Made by a program: the position numbers and the translations under genes
Assembly (NCBI RefSeq): GCF_902498745.1
Contig: NZ_LR701479.1
Coordinates: 624,292 to 688,291 of the forward strand
Direction: 5' to 3'
From: Erythrobacter sp. EC-HK427
GTDB taxonomy: Bacteria; Pseudomonadota; Alphaproteobacteria; Sphingomonadales; Sphingomonadaceae
DNA length: 64,000 nt
The notes under the pieces: model-generated
Told to the model about the DNA's origin: nothing
The model's input: only the letters and a program-made list of their open reading frames with translations
Databases searched by the model: none
Shown: positions 1-10,100 of the stretch, one piece after another
How positions within the stretch are numbered: the stretch's first letter is position 1
Layout: each line of letters starts with the position of its first letter

Positions 1-2676
1 GAATATCTCGTCAACGTCTTTAACGCGGTTGCCGCCTGGACCGGGTCCGGCGGATACAAGAGCCTGATCCAGGTCGCGCTGGTCATGGGGATGGCGCTTG
101 CCGTCATTGTACTGGCGTTCAACCAGGACTGGCGCGCCTGGCTCAACTGGTTCCTTGGCGCGACGCTCATCTATATGTGCCTGATGGTTCCGCGCATGGA
201 CGTTCAGGTCACCGACCGCGTCAACCCCGGACTTGCTCCCGCCACTGTTGCAGATGTCCCGCTCGGTCTTGCCCTGATGGCGAGCTTTACCAGCCAGGCA
301 GGGGATTATCTGACCCGCTCAGCCGAGCTCGTGTTCGGCCTGCCCGACGACCTCAATTACTCGAAGAACGGCATGATCTACGGCGCACGGCTGCTCGAAG
401 CGACCCGAGGCTTGCGCATCTCGGATCCCGAGTTTGCCGCCAATCTCGACGAGCATTTCCAGCAATGCGTCTTCTACGACGTGCTGTTCGGCCGCTATTC
501 GATGCAGGAGCTGGCCGAAGCAACCGATATCTGGTCGAGCATTGGTCCCGGAAGCGAAGCGCGCGCACAGCGCTTCCTGATCCGCGATGTCCATACCGGT
601 CAGGTGACCTCGGTCATCACCACATGCCGCCAGGCCTACAATACGCTCGGCGCGCAATGGGCAGGCCTGATCAACGATATGGGCACCGTCTTCGGACGCC
701 AGCTATACCCGCGGCAGACCGAAGCTCTGGCGCGCGCAAAGCTCTTCGCCGACCTGCCGATCGCCTACAGCTATCTCTCGGGGGTCTCGAGCAATGCCAG
801 CGAGATTTTCCGGCAGGTGCTTTCGATCAACGCCATGAACCAGGCCATGCACGGCTTTGCCGCGGCGAGCGGGACGTCGAGCATCGACGTTTTTGCGCAG
901 ACCCGCGCGGATATCCAGACCGAGCGCACCTACGCCTCGATCGCGCACAATGCGATGAAATGGGTGCCCATCCTCAATGTGGTGCTGACGGTCGTTTTCT
1001 ATGCCCTGTTCCCGGTGCTGTTCCCGCTCTTCCTGCTGCCCAAGACCGGACCCGTTGCCTTGCGCGGCTATGTGACGGGCTTCTTTTATCTCGCAGCCTG
1101 GGGACCGCTGTTCGTGATCCTCCACATGATCCTGATGTTCAAAGGCGCGAATGATGTTGCAGCGGCAGCCGGCGATACGGGTCTCAGTCTCGCGACCTTT
1201 GTCGGGATGAGCGATGTGAACTCCGATATCGGCATTCTGGCAGGCTATCTGGTCGCGTCGGTGCCGTTTCTGGCCGGCGGGGTCGCGCGGGGCGCGCTGG
1301 CGATTTCAGGGCAAGCGACCAGCTATCTCAATCCGAGCCAGAATGCGGCAGAGGAAGCTGCGCGCGAGGCCAGCACGGGGAACATTTCGCTGGGCAATAC
1401 CAGCCTCGAGAATTCCAATCTGTTCTCGCGCCAGTTCGCGCAAGGCAATCTTGCACCCAGCATTTCCTATGGAGCTGCCCAAATACGAAGCTTGGCCGAC
1501 AATGGAACGCAGACGACGGGTTTCCCGGGCGCCGAGTTCGCCAGCGTACCGACATCGAGCTATCCCTTCTCGCCGACTCTCGGATCGGATTTCTCGAGCA
1601 GATTGTCGACTATCGCGGGGCAAAGCCACGGCCAGAGCGAAACCTATAGCAATCTCGCACAGGAAGCGACGAGCTCGGCGGTCGCCCAGTTCTACGAGTT
1701 GCGCGAGACCTATTCGCGCGGACAGTCGAATGAAACGGTCGAAGGTGTGTCCACCAGCGACAGCATGAGCACGGCATTTGCCGAGATCGACAATGCGTCG
1801 CAAACGCTGCAGCAGCAATTCGGCCTCTCGCGCAGGGCTTCTGACGACATTACCGTGTCATGGTTCCTGAATGGTGAGGCAGGTCTGAGACTGCAGGGCG
1901 GGGTCGGTCCGCTGCAGGGCAATCTCGGAGGGCGCGGTGGGCGTACACAGACCTGGACCGATAGCGATATCGGGATTGCTTCTGAGGACCGCTCGCGGCT
2001 CATGGCAACGCTCACCCAGCTTTCGGACAGCAGGAACTGGGCAAGCACCCGTGAGGGTTTCCTGCGTGAGACCAGCACCAGCTCGGAGAGCCACGTTTCC
2101 TCGGTCGCATCGGGCCTCACCACCTCTTTGACCGAAGCACAGAGCTACACGATCGAAGCGCGCCGTTCCGAGGAATTGGCGAGCCGGCTTGAGGATCAGG
2201 CAAGCTGGCATGAGAATGCCAGCGCAGCAGGCACCCTCAATCTGAGCCAGACCTACAGGGAGTGGGGTATGGCCGAAATCGAAGCCAACCGCGACTATTA
2301 TGGCCCTGTGCGCTTCGATGATATCGGTTTCCAGATGAGCCCCGCCGGTCAGCAATTGCAGGCGCGCTTCGTGGCAAGCTATGCCGAGCAGATCCATGCC
2401 GCAATCGAAGGTGAGCTGGCTTTCCCCGAGACAGCCCCGGTCGCACGCCCGGACATTGACAGCAGGGGCGATGTGCGGGGCTCGGTGAGAATTGGCTCGG
2501 TACCCTCGGGGCTGAGCGGATCGCCTGTTTCGCGCGGCGACATTGGCGAGCGCGTTGGCCGCGCACAAGACCGGGGTGGTGAACGGGTCGACAGGGTTAG
2601 CGATTACCTTGATGGCCGAACCCGCAATGCACGCGGCGCAAGCGCTGAAGCGGCCGACGGGATCAAGGAGTGGTAG
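1..2676 (+). CDS. traG: TraG-like conjugal transfer mating-pair protein, 5' truncated
   Basis: The frame is open from base 1, so the N-terminus lies outside the window; 891 residues are visible. The visible start, two hydrophobic segments near residues 19-41 and 45-67, and later segments near 321-347, 355-380 and 413-433 fit the TraG N-terminal domain of F-type type IV secretion. That family is an inner-membrane protein needed for pilus assembly and mating-pair stabilisation. The last ~430 residues are hydrophilic and rich in Ser, Gln and Glu, as expected of the periplasmic TraG C-terminal part. It is the last plus-strand gene of a transfer cluster to the left. The entry-exclusion and stabilisation roles come from F TraG and are not shown here. 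Family confidence is high; the exact N-terminus is unknown. Confidence 0.85.
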   Translation, partial: EYLVNVFNAVAAWTGSGGYKSLIQVALVMGMALAVIVLAFNQDWRAWLNWFLGATLIYMCLMVPRMDVQVTDRVNPGLAPATVADVPLGLALMASFTSQAGDYLTRSAELVFGLPDDLNYSKNGMIYGARLLEATRGLRISDPEFAANLDEHFQQCVFYDVLFGRYSMQELAEATDIWSSIGPGSEARAQRFLIRDVHTGQVTSVITTCRQAYNTLGAQWAGLINDMGTVFGRQLYPRQTEALARAKLFADLPIAYSYLSGVSSNASEIFRQVLSINAMNQAMHGFAAASGTSSIDVFAQTRADIQTERTYASIAHNAMKWVPILNVVLTVVFYALFPVLFPLFLLPKTGPVALRGYVTGFFYLAAWGPLFVILHMILMFKGANDVAAAAGDTGLSLATFVGMSDVNSDIGILAGYLVASVPFLAGGVARGALAISGQATSYLNPSQNAAEEAAREASTGNISLGNTSLENSNLFSRQFAQGNLAPSISYGAAQIRSLADNGTQTTGFPGAEFASVPTSSYPFSPTLGSDFSSRLSTIAGQSHGQSETYSNLAQEATSSAVAQFYELRETYSRGQSNETVEGVSTSDSMSTAFAEIDNASQTLQQQFGLSRRASDDITVSWFLNGEAGLRLQGGVGPLQGNLGGRGGRTQTWTDSDIGIASEDRSRLMATLTQLSDSRNWASTREGFLRETSTSSESHVSSVASGLTTSLTEAQSYTIEARRSEELASRLEDQASWHENASAAGTLNLSQTYREWGMAEIEANRDYYGPVRFDDIGFQMSPAGQQLQARFVASYAEQIHAAIEGELAFPETAPVARPDIDSRGDVRGSVRIGSVPSGLSGSPVSRGDIGERVGRAQDRGGERVDRVSDYLDGRTRNARGASAEAADGIKEW

Positions 2677-2677
2677 G

Positions 2678-2884
2678 TCAGAGCGGCCCGTCGTAAATCA
2701 CGACGAAGATCACGAAAGCGATGAGCAAAAGGGCAAAGAGGAGCAATCCCGCACGTCCCCGCGGATCGGTCCAGGCTTTCTCCAATTGTAAGCGGCTATT
2801 CTGTTCGCGGCGATGGCGCGATCGATTTCGCCAAAGCCTTGCCAGTCTCCCTCGGGAGATGGCGGTGTTGTCGGGATTTGTCAT
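2678..2884 (-). CDS. Small single-pass membrane protein, unknown function
   Basis: This 68-residue protein is basic at the N-terminus, with many Arg residues between 11 and 31, and ends in one strongly hydrophobic segment (about residues 47-64, core LLLFALLLIAFVIFVVI). It is therefore probably an inner-membrane protein with its basic part in the cytoplasm. It lies convergent to traG with a 1-base gap, so it closes the transfer block. I chose the ATG at 2884; an in-frame upstream start would add eight residues. No strong ribosome-binding site is visible. I do not recognise the family. A role linked to conjugation is guessed from position only. Confidence 0.55.
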   Translation of the reverse strand: MTNPDNTAISRGRLARLWRNRSRHRREQNSRLQLEKAWTDPRGRAGLLLFALLLIAFVIFVVIYDGPL

Positions 2885-2888
2885 CCGA

Positions 2889-3146
2889 ACTTTTCGATTT
2901 AGCGACAACTCCCCCCATCAAGGCGGCGGGCAAAACCGGATCGCTGGCGTATCTGTACCCATTTATTCCGGACCCAAAACGATCGCGGATGTCTTCAGGA
3001 AACCGAAGCTCGTGGACCGCTTTGTCGCAATCGAAGGCCTTCGCGCCATGATCGAACAACGCAAAGCGCGGCCCGGCGAAATTGCTCAAGCGGCTGTCGA
3101 GGGCAGAGTCTCGAAGAAGATGCAACCCCATCTCGAAGCCTTCGCC
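2889..3146 (+). pseudogene. AbiEi-family type IV antitoxin remnant (C-terminal part)
   Basis: The plus-strand frame here encodes a stretch reading ...GVSVPIYSGPKTIADVF followed by ...AIEGLRAMIEQRKARPGEI and ...GRVSKKMQPHLEAF. This matches my memory of the C-terminal domain of AbiEi-type antitoxins (pattern G-V-x-V-x-I-Y-S-P-x-K-T-V-A-D-C-F, then an LRDA-like helix and M-x-P-Y-L-E-A). The N-terminal winged-helix half is missing, no plausible start precedes the conserved part, and the frame runs past the expected end. An AbiEii-like fragment follows directly, as in intact operons. I read it as a degraded antitoxin gene. A profile search would settle this. Confidence 0.6.
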
Positions 3147-3150
3147 TCCC

Positions 3151-3327
3151 ATGGACAAGCAACCGGTCAAACTCACCAAGTCGGTCAAGGATCGCCTGCT
3201 CAACCGAACACGGGCGGAATGCAAAGTGTTCAACGTCGTCCTGGGGCGCTTTGGCCTTAAGCGCCTCCAAGTTCAATCACCCGTCCGTCGCTTGGACCTC
3301 GCACGCCTTTGTATTTCAGCGACATAA
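3151..3327 (+). pseudogene. AbiEii/AbiGii-type nucleotidyltransferase toxin remnant (N-terminal part)
   Basis: An ATG at 3151 opens a 58-codon frame. Its first ~38 residues (MDKQPVKLTKSVKDRLLNRT, then ...FNVVLGRFGLKRL) resemble the N-terminus of AbiEii nucleotidyltransferase toxins, which typically read as a short basic helix followed by RLLN-x-A-R...F-N-x-L-L-x-R-Y-x-L-E-R. The match stops at about residue 40, a stop follows at 3327, and the catalytic nucleotidyltransferase core is absent. It follows the AbiEi-like remnant in the usual antitoxin-toxin order. This is most likely an inactivated type IV toxin-antitoxin system left in the gap between transfer genes and cargo. Confidence 0.55.
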
Positions 3328-3395
3328 TTCGGTTTTCTGCTTGCGGGAATCACAGGACTCTGCATGATACCGCATTGAGGGGAGAGGGTCGCGTA

Positions 3396-4142
3396 ATGGC
3401 AAATTGGGCGTTTACCAGATGGCGTGGCTTAGGCGGCGCTCTGGCGCTGTTTGTGTGCGTGCCGCTCACGTTCGCGGGGTGCACAGAAGAAACCGATGAT
3501 TATCGTTACCGCCTGACTGTTGAGGTCGAAACACCCGATGGGTTGCGCTCGGGTTCGAGCGTTATCGAGGTCGAGACAGAAATCGTGCGCCCGGGATCAA
3601 ATCCGGCGGGAAGCGCCGTCAGCTGGAAAGTGCGCGGGGAAGCTGTTGCTGTTGACATGCCAGACGGAAGCACGCTTTTTGCTCTGTTGCGCTCCAACAA
3701 TGACGTAGAATGGCCGGCGCGAGTGGTGCCCATGGCCATCATGCGGGGGCGTAACCTCAGCTGGGAACAGGTCTATGCAGAGCTCCCTCGCATGGACGGT
3801 GTGCAGAGATTGCCGCGCAACTGGCCCGCAAATGCAATCCTGCCCGAGCGGTCTGCCTATCCCATGCTGGTCACATTTGGCGACATTTCCGATCCCACCA
3901 GCGTCATGGAGATCGATCCTGATAATCTGGCCGCTACCTTCGGCGAGGGATACGCCCTCCATCGCATAACCGTCCAGATCACCGACGATCCCGTTACTAC
4001 AGGTATTGAGGAACGGTTGGGGTGGCTGCCGGAATTTTACGACAAGATGCTTGACGGTCAGCGGCTTAATTCAATCGACGCTGAGAACAGATTAGCGAAC
4101 GATCTATCGCAAGGCGCATTCAGTAAGGGAATTTTACAATGA
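3396..4142 (+). CDS. Predicted lipoprotein, possible immunity or accessory partner of the RTX lipase
   Basis: The 248-residue product begins with a lipoprotein signal peptide: Arg at 8 and 10, a hydrophobic core from about 12 to 27, and a lipobox TFAGC placing the lipidated Cys at residue 29. The mature part starts with a Glu/Asp-rich linker and is acidic. The chosen ATG at 3396 follows a GGGGAGAGGG ribosome-binding site. Its stop overlaps the start of the giant RTX gene (ATGA at 4139-4142), so the two are very likely translationally coupled. I do not recognise the domain. Lipoproteins coupled to secreted lipases can be immunity proteins or secretion helpers; either role is inference from context. 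Confidence 0.75.
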   Translation: MANWAFTRWRGLGGALALFVCVPLTFAGCTEETDDYRYRLTVEVETPDGLRSGSSVIEVETEIVRPGSNPAGSAVSWKVRGEAVAVDMPDGSTLFALLRSNNDVEWPARVVPMAIMRGRNLSWEQVYAELPRMDGVQRLPRNWPANAILPERSAYPMLVTFGDISDPTSVMEIDPDNLAATFGEGYALHRITVQITDDPVTTGIEERLGWLPEFYDKMLDGQRLNSIDAENRLANDLSQGAFSKGILQ

Positions 4143-7100
4143 TCAGGGAAGTATTTCTCTCACTTCTGGCCTTGGACTCCTACAACCGCGGATATGGTCA
4201 AAATGTGGTCACAACATCTGGCGACTCCGCCGCAGGACAGAACGAGCTAGGTCGTTTCATAGGGACAGCACAGATCGTTCGACAGGATATTACTGATCAA
4301 GCCCAAGCCGCAGGCTTCTACGCCATCGCCTATAATTGGAATGGCGAGACGATCATTTCGTATCGCGGCACGAACTTTCCGACAGGTGGCGGTGGCCTTT
4401 TTTCTACAATTGGAGAAGTGGCCGACTTCTTTGCTCAGGATTTTGGCCAAGGTTGGACGATATTCACGGGGCTGGGAACTGGTGCCCATGCCAGTTTGGC
4501 GGAGGAGTTCTATAAAAACGTCACCGGGCTCGAGTTTCGTGATACCGGTGTTTACGTTTACCCCTCAAACATTACGCTGACTGGCCACTCGTTGGGCGGG
4601 GCTCTTGCAGGATATGTGAGCGCGCGCACATATGCTGACGCGGTAACGTTCGATCCCGTTCCCTTTGGGGCATATACCTTTCGGCAAGTCTTCAGTGATG
4701 CCCTGGCGGCCACTATTGAAGAGTTCTTTGCTGACGTGCAGACGCTGGAAGATGCCCTGGCTGCGGCAGGCGAGATCATTCTCGGCGAGCTTATTCCCGG
4801 CAACGACCGGACGTGGCAGGAGTTCTACGACAGGCTCTCCTCAAATATCAACATTCGCGAGCCGATATTTGAGCAGGTTGGAGGGTACTATCTCCAAGGT
4901 GAAATTGCTTCACTCATAACCAACCTGCAGATCGTTGGCGGTGCTGCACTGCTTGACGTCGGCCCGCTGAGCGCGCTGGCGCTCCAACAACTTATAGAAG
5001 GTGCCAGCAATGCGCTGATTGGTGATCGCGATAATGTGATCGATGTAAGCAATCGGGGGCTGCCCTCGGACGGGCTTGGCGATTCCGTCGCGTTGCACAG
5101 TATGAGCACACTGACGTTGATGCTGTTTGGGCAGGAGCAGTGGTCCAAGAATGAGAATGGCGGCACGGAATGGGAGCAAAGTATCCGTTACGTTTTGCCG
5201 CACGCCAGTGACGCCGAACTCGGAGCTCATTTGGGGTTGGGCGCCAACACGGGGGCAGCCGATGCGGGTTCTCAGATGTCGACGATCATAGCCTATTCTC
5301 TGATCGACACTGGCGAGAAGCCGTTTGGTGATGTCGGCATTCGCGCACTGTTCAACGATGCCGATGATCTGGGCAAGGCTCTGGGGTCGAGCACATTCAC
5401 CGCGACGGTTGATGCGGACGCCCGCGAAGAAATCGGAAAGCTGGTTGCGCAATTTGCCGGTTTCACATCGGTCAACAAGGCTCTTGGACTGAATGGTAGC
5501 CCCGATTCAGCTAAGCTTGCAGGTGTGCTCGACTTTGATAACGGGGCACTGGATATTCATCTTTCAGAAGAGCGGTGGAAGCTCGCTGACGGAACGACTG
5601 CAAACATTCTGGGACGGCAAAACCTTATTGAGAGCCTTCTCCCGGATAGCGGCCGGACTTCCGCCTATTTGCTCGCTGCCAGATGGTATCGAGAGCAGAA
5701 GTATGGAGAAGGCAACCCAGCGGGCCTGCTGGGCCCCGGGCTGGCAGACGATATAGATATTGTCCGGATCTCTGCGACGCAGGGAGCGTCTTATTATGAT
5801 CCCGATTCCGATGGTGTCGTGTTCTCAATTGTGGGCAGTGTGACTACAAATTACGTCTACAGCGATAATGTCGAGCTGATTTATGCCACCGGTAGCGCCA
5901 ATTCTCTAAACGGCGGTGGCGGAAACGATATGCTCATCGGTAGCGACGCCAGTGACACTCTGATCGGCGGAAGTGGCTCCGACTTCTTTATCGGTGGCGC
6001 TGGTGTGGACTACATCTGGGGCGGAGAAGAGGGCGAAAAATCCCAATCTGACGATGATATCGACTTTGTAACCTATGCCGATCAGATCCAGTCCGTAACC
6101 CTGACCTTCAGCGGCCAGGCGAAGGCAGTGGAAATCAAAGTCGATGGCGGGTTTAGCGGTCGAGATTACTTGTATTCCATAGAGCACGTTGAACTGACAG
6201 AGTTTGACGATCGCTTATTGTTCGACGGCATTGTGTCCGAGGGCATCAAGCTGACCATCGATGGGAATGGTGGGCAGAGAGGCAATATCTTACAATTTGG
6301 CAAGCTGGAAGACGGGATCAATCTCGTTATAGACAAGGACGGCGGTGCTTTAAGGAGCGCGCAGGCGTCTGACGGTCAGATCGACCTCATCGGATTTGGC
6401 ACTACAATCAGCGGTACCGATTTCGATGACAGTATCACCGACCTGAGCGATGATGATAAAATCATCTTCGGCGGTGAAGGCGACGATACCATTTCGTTGG
6501 GCTTTACGCCGGGTGACGGCATTTTGATGGGCGGTGCCGGTGACGACAACATCACTGGTGGCAACGGTAATGATATCATCATCGCCGGCACTGGCAGTTC
6601 GCATACCTTACGCGGAAGCAATGGCGCAGATCTCATCATCGCGGACGAGTTATCGCGAGCTTACGCGACCATACCGGATTTGCTTGCCGGCAACACACCG
6701 GACCCCACCCGCATAGAAGGCGGTACTGGACACGATTTCATTGTTGTCGGCGTGGTGGAAAACGACCTCGGTTATCCGATGTCCGTCGCGGTGTCGGGCG
6801 GATCCGGCAACGACTATGTTTATCTGTCGACGGACAACCCGCAGGATTGGGAGCAGGAATTCGACGGTTCAACTTGGATCGCATCTCGCGGCTTCACGTA
6901 CAACTATTTCGGCGGCCAGACCTCCAGCGGGCCTGGTGGAGGCTTCTTCGTTCCCGGTGATGGCAGGGATCATATCGTCCTGTCTGACGTGGCAATCGCC
7001 CAGGAGGGCGGCTTCAGGCTGAACGTTAGCGGCGTTGCTGCTCGTGACATGCGTTTCACCTTCCAGCAGACTTCGGTCGAACTCTTCGGTCAGGGGTCGG

Positions 7101-10100
7101 AAGGACTAATCCCGATCGACGAGTTCGATCCCTCAATGTACCAGGACGGGCCGTTCTACCTTGCGAGATATACTGGCACACTACTGATCACTTTCCCGGG
7201 TGGCGGTGACAGTATCGTGATAGAGAACATGAGCGCCTTTGGCAGGGCGATCGGAACCACTGCGGCGCTCGAAGCCGGCAACCCGGCCGATTCTTCCGTC
7301 ACGGCGTTCGGCTTTGGCATCGAGGGTATCCCGATCTACTCCACCAATGGATCACCCAATTCGCTATTCGCGAACCAGATCCGGTTCGGTACGATTTCGA
7401 GCGAATACTTCAGAGCGCAGAGCGATTTCGCTGCAGCTACCGGCGGTATTTCCGCTCTCTCTGCGGTGCCGCAAGCGGCAATGGCAGGCGACGGTACCGA
7501 CGCTGCAGCGTCAGTCGCATCCGCAGCCGCAGTCGAGCCTGCAACCAACGACACCTATTCGTACGAACGCGGTGACAGAACGATCGATGCGGGAGAGGGC
7601 TTCGATACGTTCGAATTGTTCGGTGATCTCACCGATTACGTGCTGAGCGTGGTTGATGGGGTGATCACCGTAAGGGATCGCTGGGGGATTATCGGCAAAA
7701 GCACGCTGATCGGTTTCGAATCCGTTTATTCAATTTCCGACGACACATCCTACTCGATCGACCAGCTTGTTGCCGGTGAATTCCCGGTGCGCGGCATTCG
7801 ATTGGATGGGACGCCGGGTGATGATGTTCTGGAAGGAGGAAGCGGGCGCGACACGATCAATGGTCTCGGTGGCAACGATATCATCGACGGAAATGGCGGA
7901 AACGATATTCTTTCAGGCGGCTCGGGAGATGACGTAATCAATGGGGGTTCGGGTGATGACAGCCTCGACGGCGGTTCCGGCGCAGACGACATGCGTGGTG
8001 GAACAGGCGAGGACCGTTACGTGGTCGACGATGCCGGAGACAATGTCGTGGAACTGGAAGGCGAAGGCGAGGACACTGTCATCGCGCATGTCGACTACAC
8101 CTTGGCCGCCAATGTCGAAAACCTTTACCTCGCAGGCGAAGCAACGTCCGGAACTGGGAACGCGCAGGCCAATCTCATGCGCGGGCGAACCGACAGCGAC
8201 GACACACTTTCGGGCGCTGGTGGCAACGACCGGATCTTCGGTCTCGGCGGTGACGATACGATTTCCGGCGATGACGGGGATGACGAGCTGTTTGGCAACG
8301 CGGGCGACGACACCCTGCGCGGCGGTGCGGGTGACGACTACTTGAGTGGAGGATCTGATCAGTCTGAGGCGGGAGGCAACGGGGACACCGCTGTCTATGC
8401 AGGAACACGTGCCGATTATGAGGTCACCTTCATCGGCGGTGGCCGCGTACAGATTTCGGCAATCGGAACGACCGGAGAAGGCACCGATGTTCTTTATGGC
8501 ATCGAGCGCATACAGTTCCTACAAGAGACCGGTGAAAATCAATTCTTGTTGTTGGAAAAGCCGGTAGTACTCGGTCCGGTTGGAGAATTCATTACTCAGG
8601 AGGATGCGCCTTTCGCGCTCCCATTCCCTGTCGACAGCATAGTTGATCCGTATGGCGGGGAAATTCGTTTCACCGCAAGTCTGTCTACCGGCAGGGCACT
8701 TCCGAACTGGTTGAGTTTCACCGATGGTCAGTTCATCGGCACCCCGCCTGCCGATTTCTTCGGTTCGCTCAATCTCGTCATTACTGCAACAGGATCGGCC
8801 GGCGCAATCGACGTGCCCGTCACCTTCGTGGTCGAGAATGTTCCGGATGCTCCGCGCCTCGTCGGTGAAATCCCCGACTACGATATTGCAGGAAGCGGCA
8901 TTTTCATCGGCATTGCGGGCTACTTCCTTGATCCGGATGGCACCCGACCGTCCTATTCGGTCTCACTTGCCGACGGCCGCGATGCGCCGAGCTGGATAAG
9001 CATTTTTTCAAGCGGTGGCCTCTCGATCCGCCCGCCGGCAGGCGAAAGCGGCCATTACTCCCTGCGGATCACCGCAAGCGACAATGTGGGCTCCGCCAGC
9101 GACGTCATGATCATAACCTACGGCGGTGGCGGCAACACGTTACCGGTATTCCAGGGCATGATCCCGTCCATTACTGTCGATGCGGGTGAAATGATCGAGT
9201 ATGCTGTGCCTGCAGATTTCGTGTTCGATGCTGACGCTGACCTTATCGAGTATACGGTCCTGCAGCAGGATGGCAGCGATCTGCCGGATTGGCTGACGTT
9301 CGATGGTCTCACGCTTTCGGGGACTGCGCCTGCAGTGGGCAGCGAAGACCTTTCCCTCGCACTCATCGCTAGCGATGGTTTCGACAGCGTTTCGAGCCTT
9401 TTCAACGTAGGCATCGTGGGAGGCAACGCAGGTCCTGTAGTGTCCGGTAGTGTTCCGGCGATAGAGGCGCTGGAAGACGAGCCTTTCGCAATAGCAATTG
9501 CAACCAATCTCTTCTCCGATCCGGATGGAGATCCGTTGTCCTTCAGCCTGTTGGGCGCGGACGGATCCGACTTACCCGACTGGCTAGCCTTCGACGGCCT
9601 GAACCTATCGGGTCAGGCGCCGGACAATTTCAACGGTGAACTCCAACTCCTCCTGCGAGCTTCTGATGGCTCGTTGCATGTCGATGCGCCGCTTGATCTG
9701 CGCATCATTGCCGTGAATGACGCGCCTGAAGCCGTTGGCGCGCTTCCCGGACGCGAAATTGCCACGGGCGATTTGGTCGATTGGACGATCCCGCCCGGTA
9801 CATTCGTCGATGTCGATGGTGATGGGCTGACGCTTACCGCCTCGCTCGCCGATGGTTCGGCCCTGCCAGATTGGCTTTCATTCGACGGATTGGCTTTCGC
9901 CGGTGAGGTCCCCGGCGGCGTGAGCGGATTGTTCGACATCGCCGTTAACGCAAGCGACGGATCCCTTTCCGCTTCGACCGGCTTCACGCTCTCCGTCATC
10001 TCGTCCAATTCGCCGCCACTGGTCAATGACGATGGCATGTTCATCGGACTCCAAGCCCGGAGTCTGGTCATTCTTGCGAGCGATTTGCTGCAAAATGACA

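Noticed and set aside
2721-3260. Reading 2721-3260 as one intact gene
   Set aside because: Only the middle part resembles AbiEi; the first ~56 codons lie opposite the small membrane protein gene and its leader, and the last part overlaps the AbiEii-like start. A remnant is the better reading.
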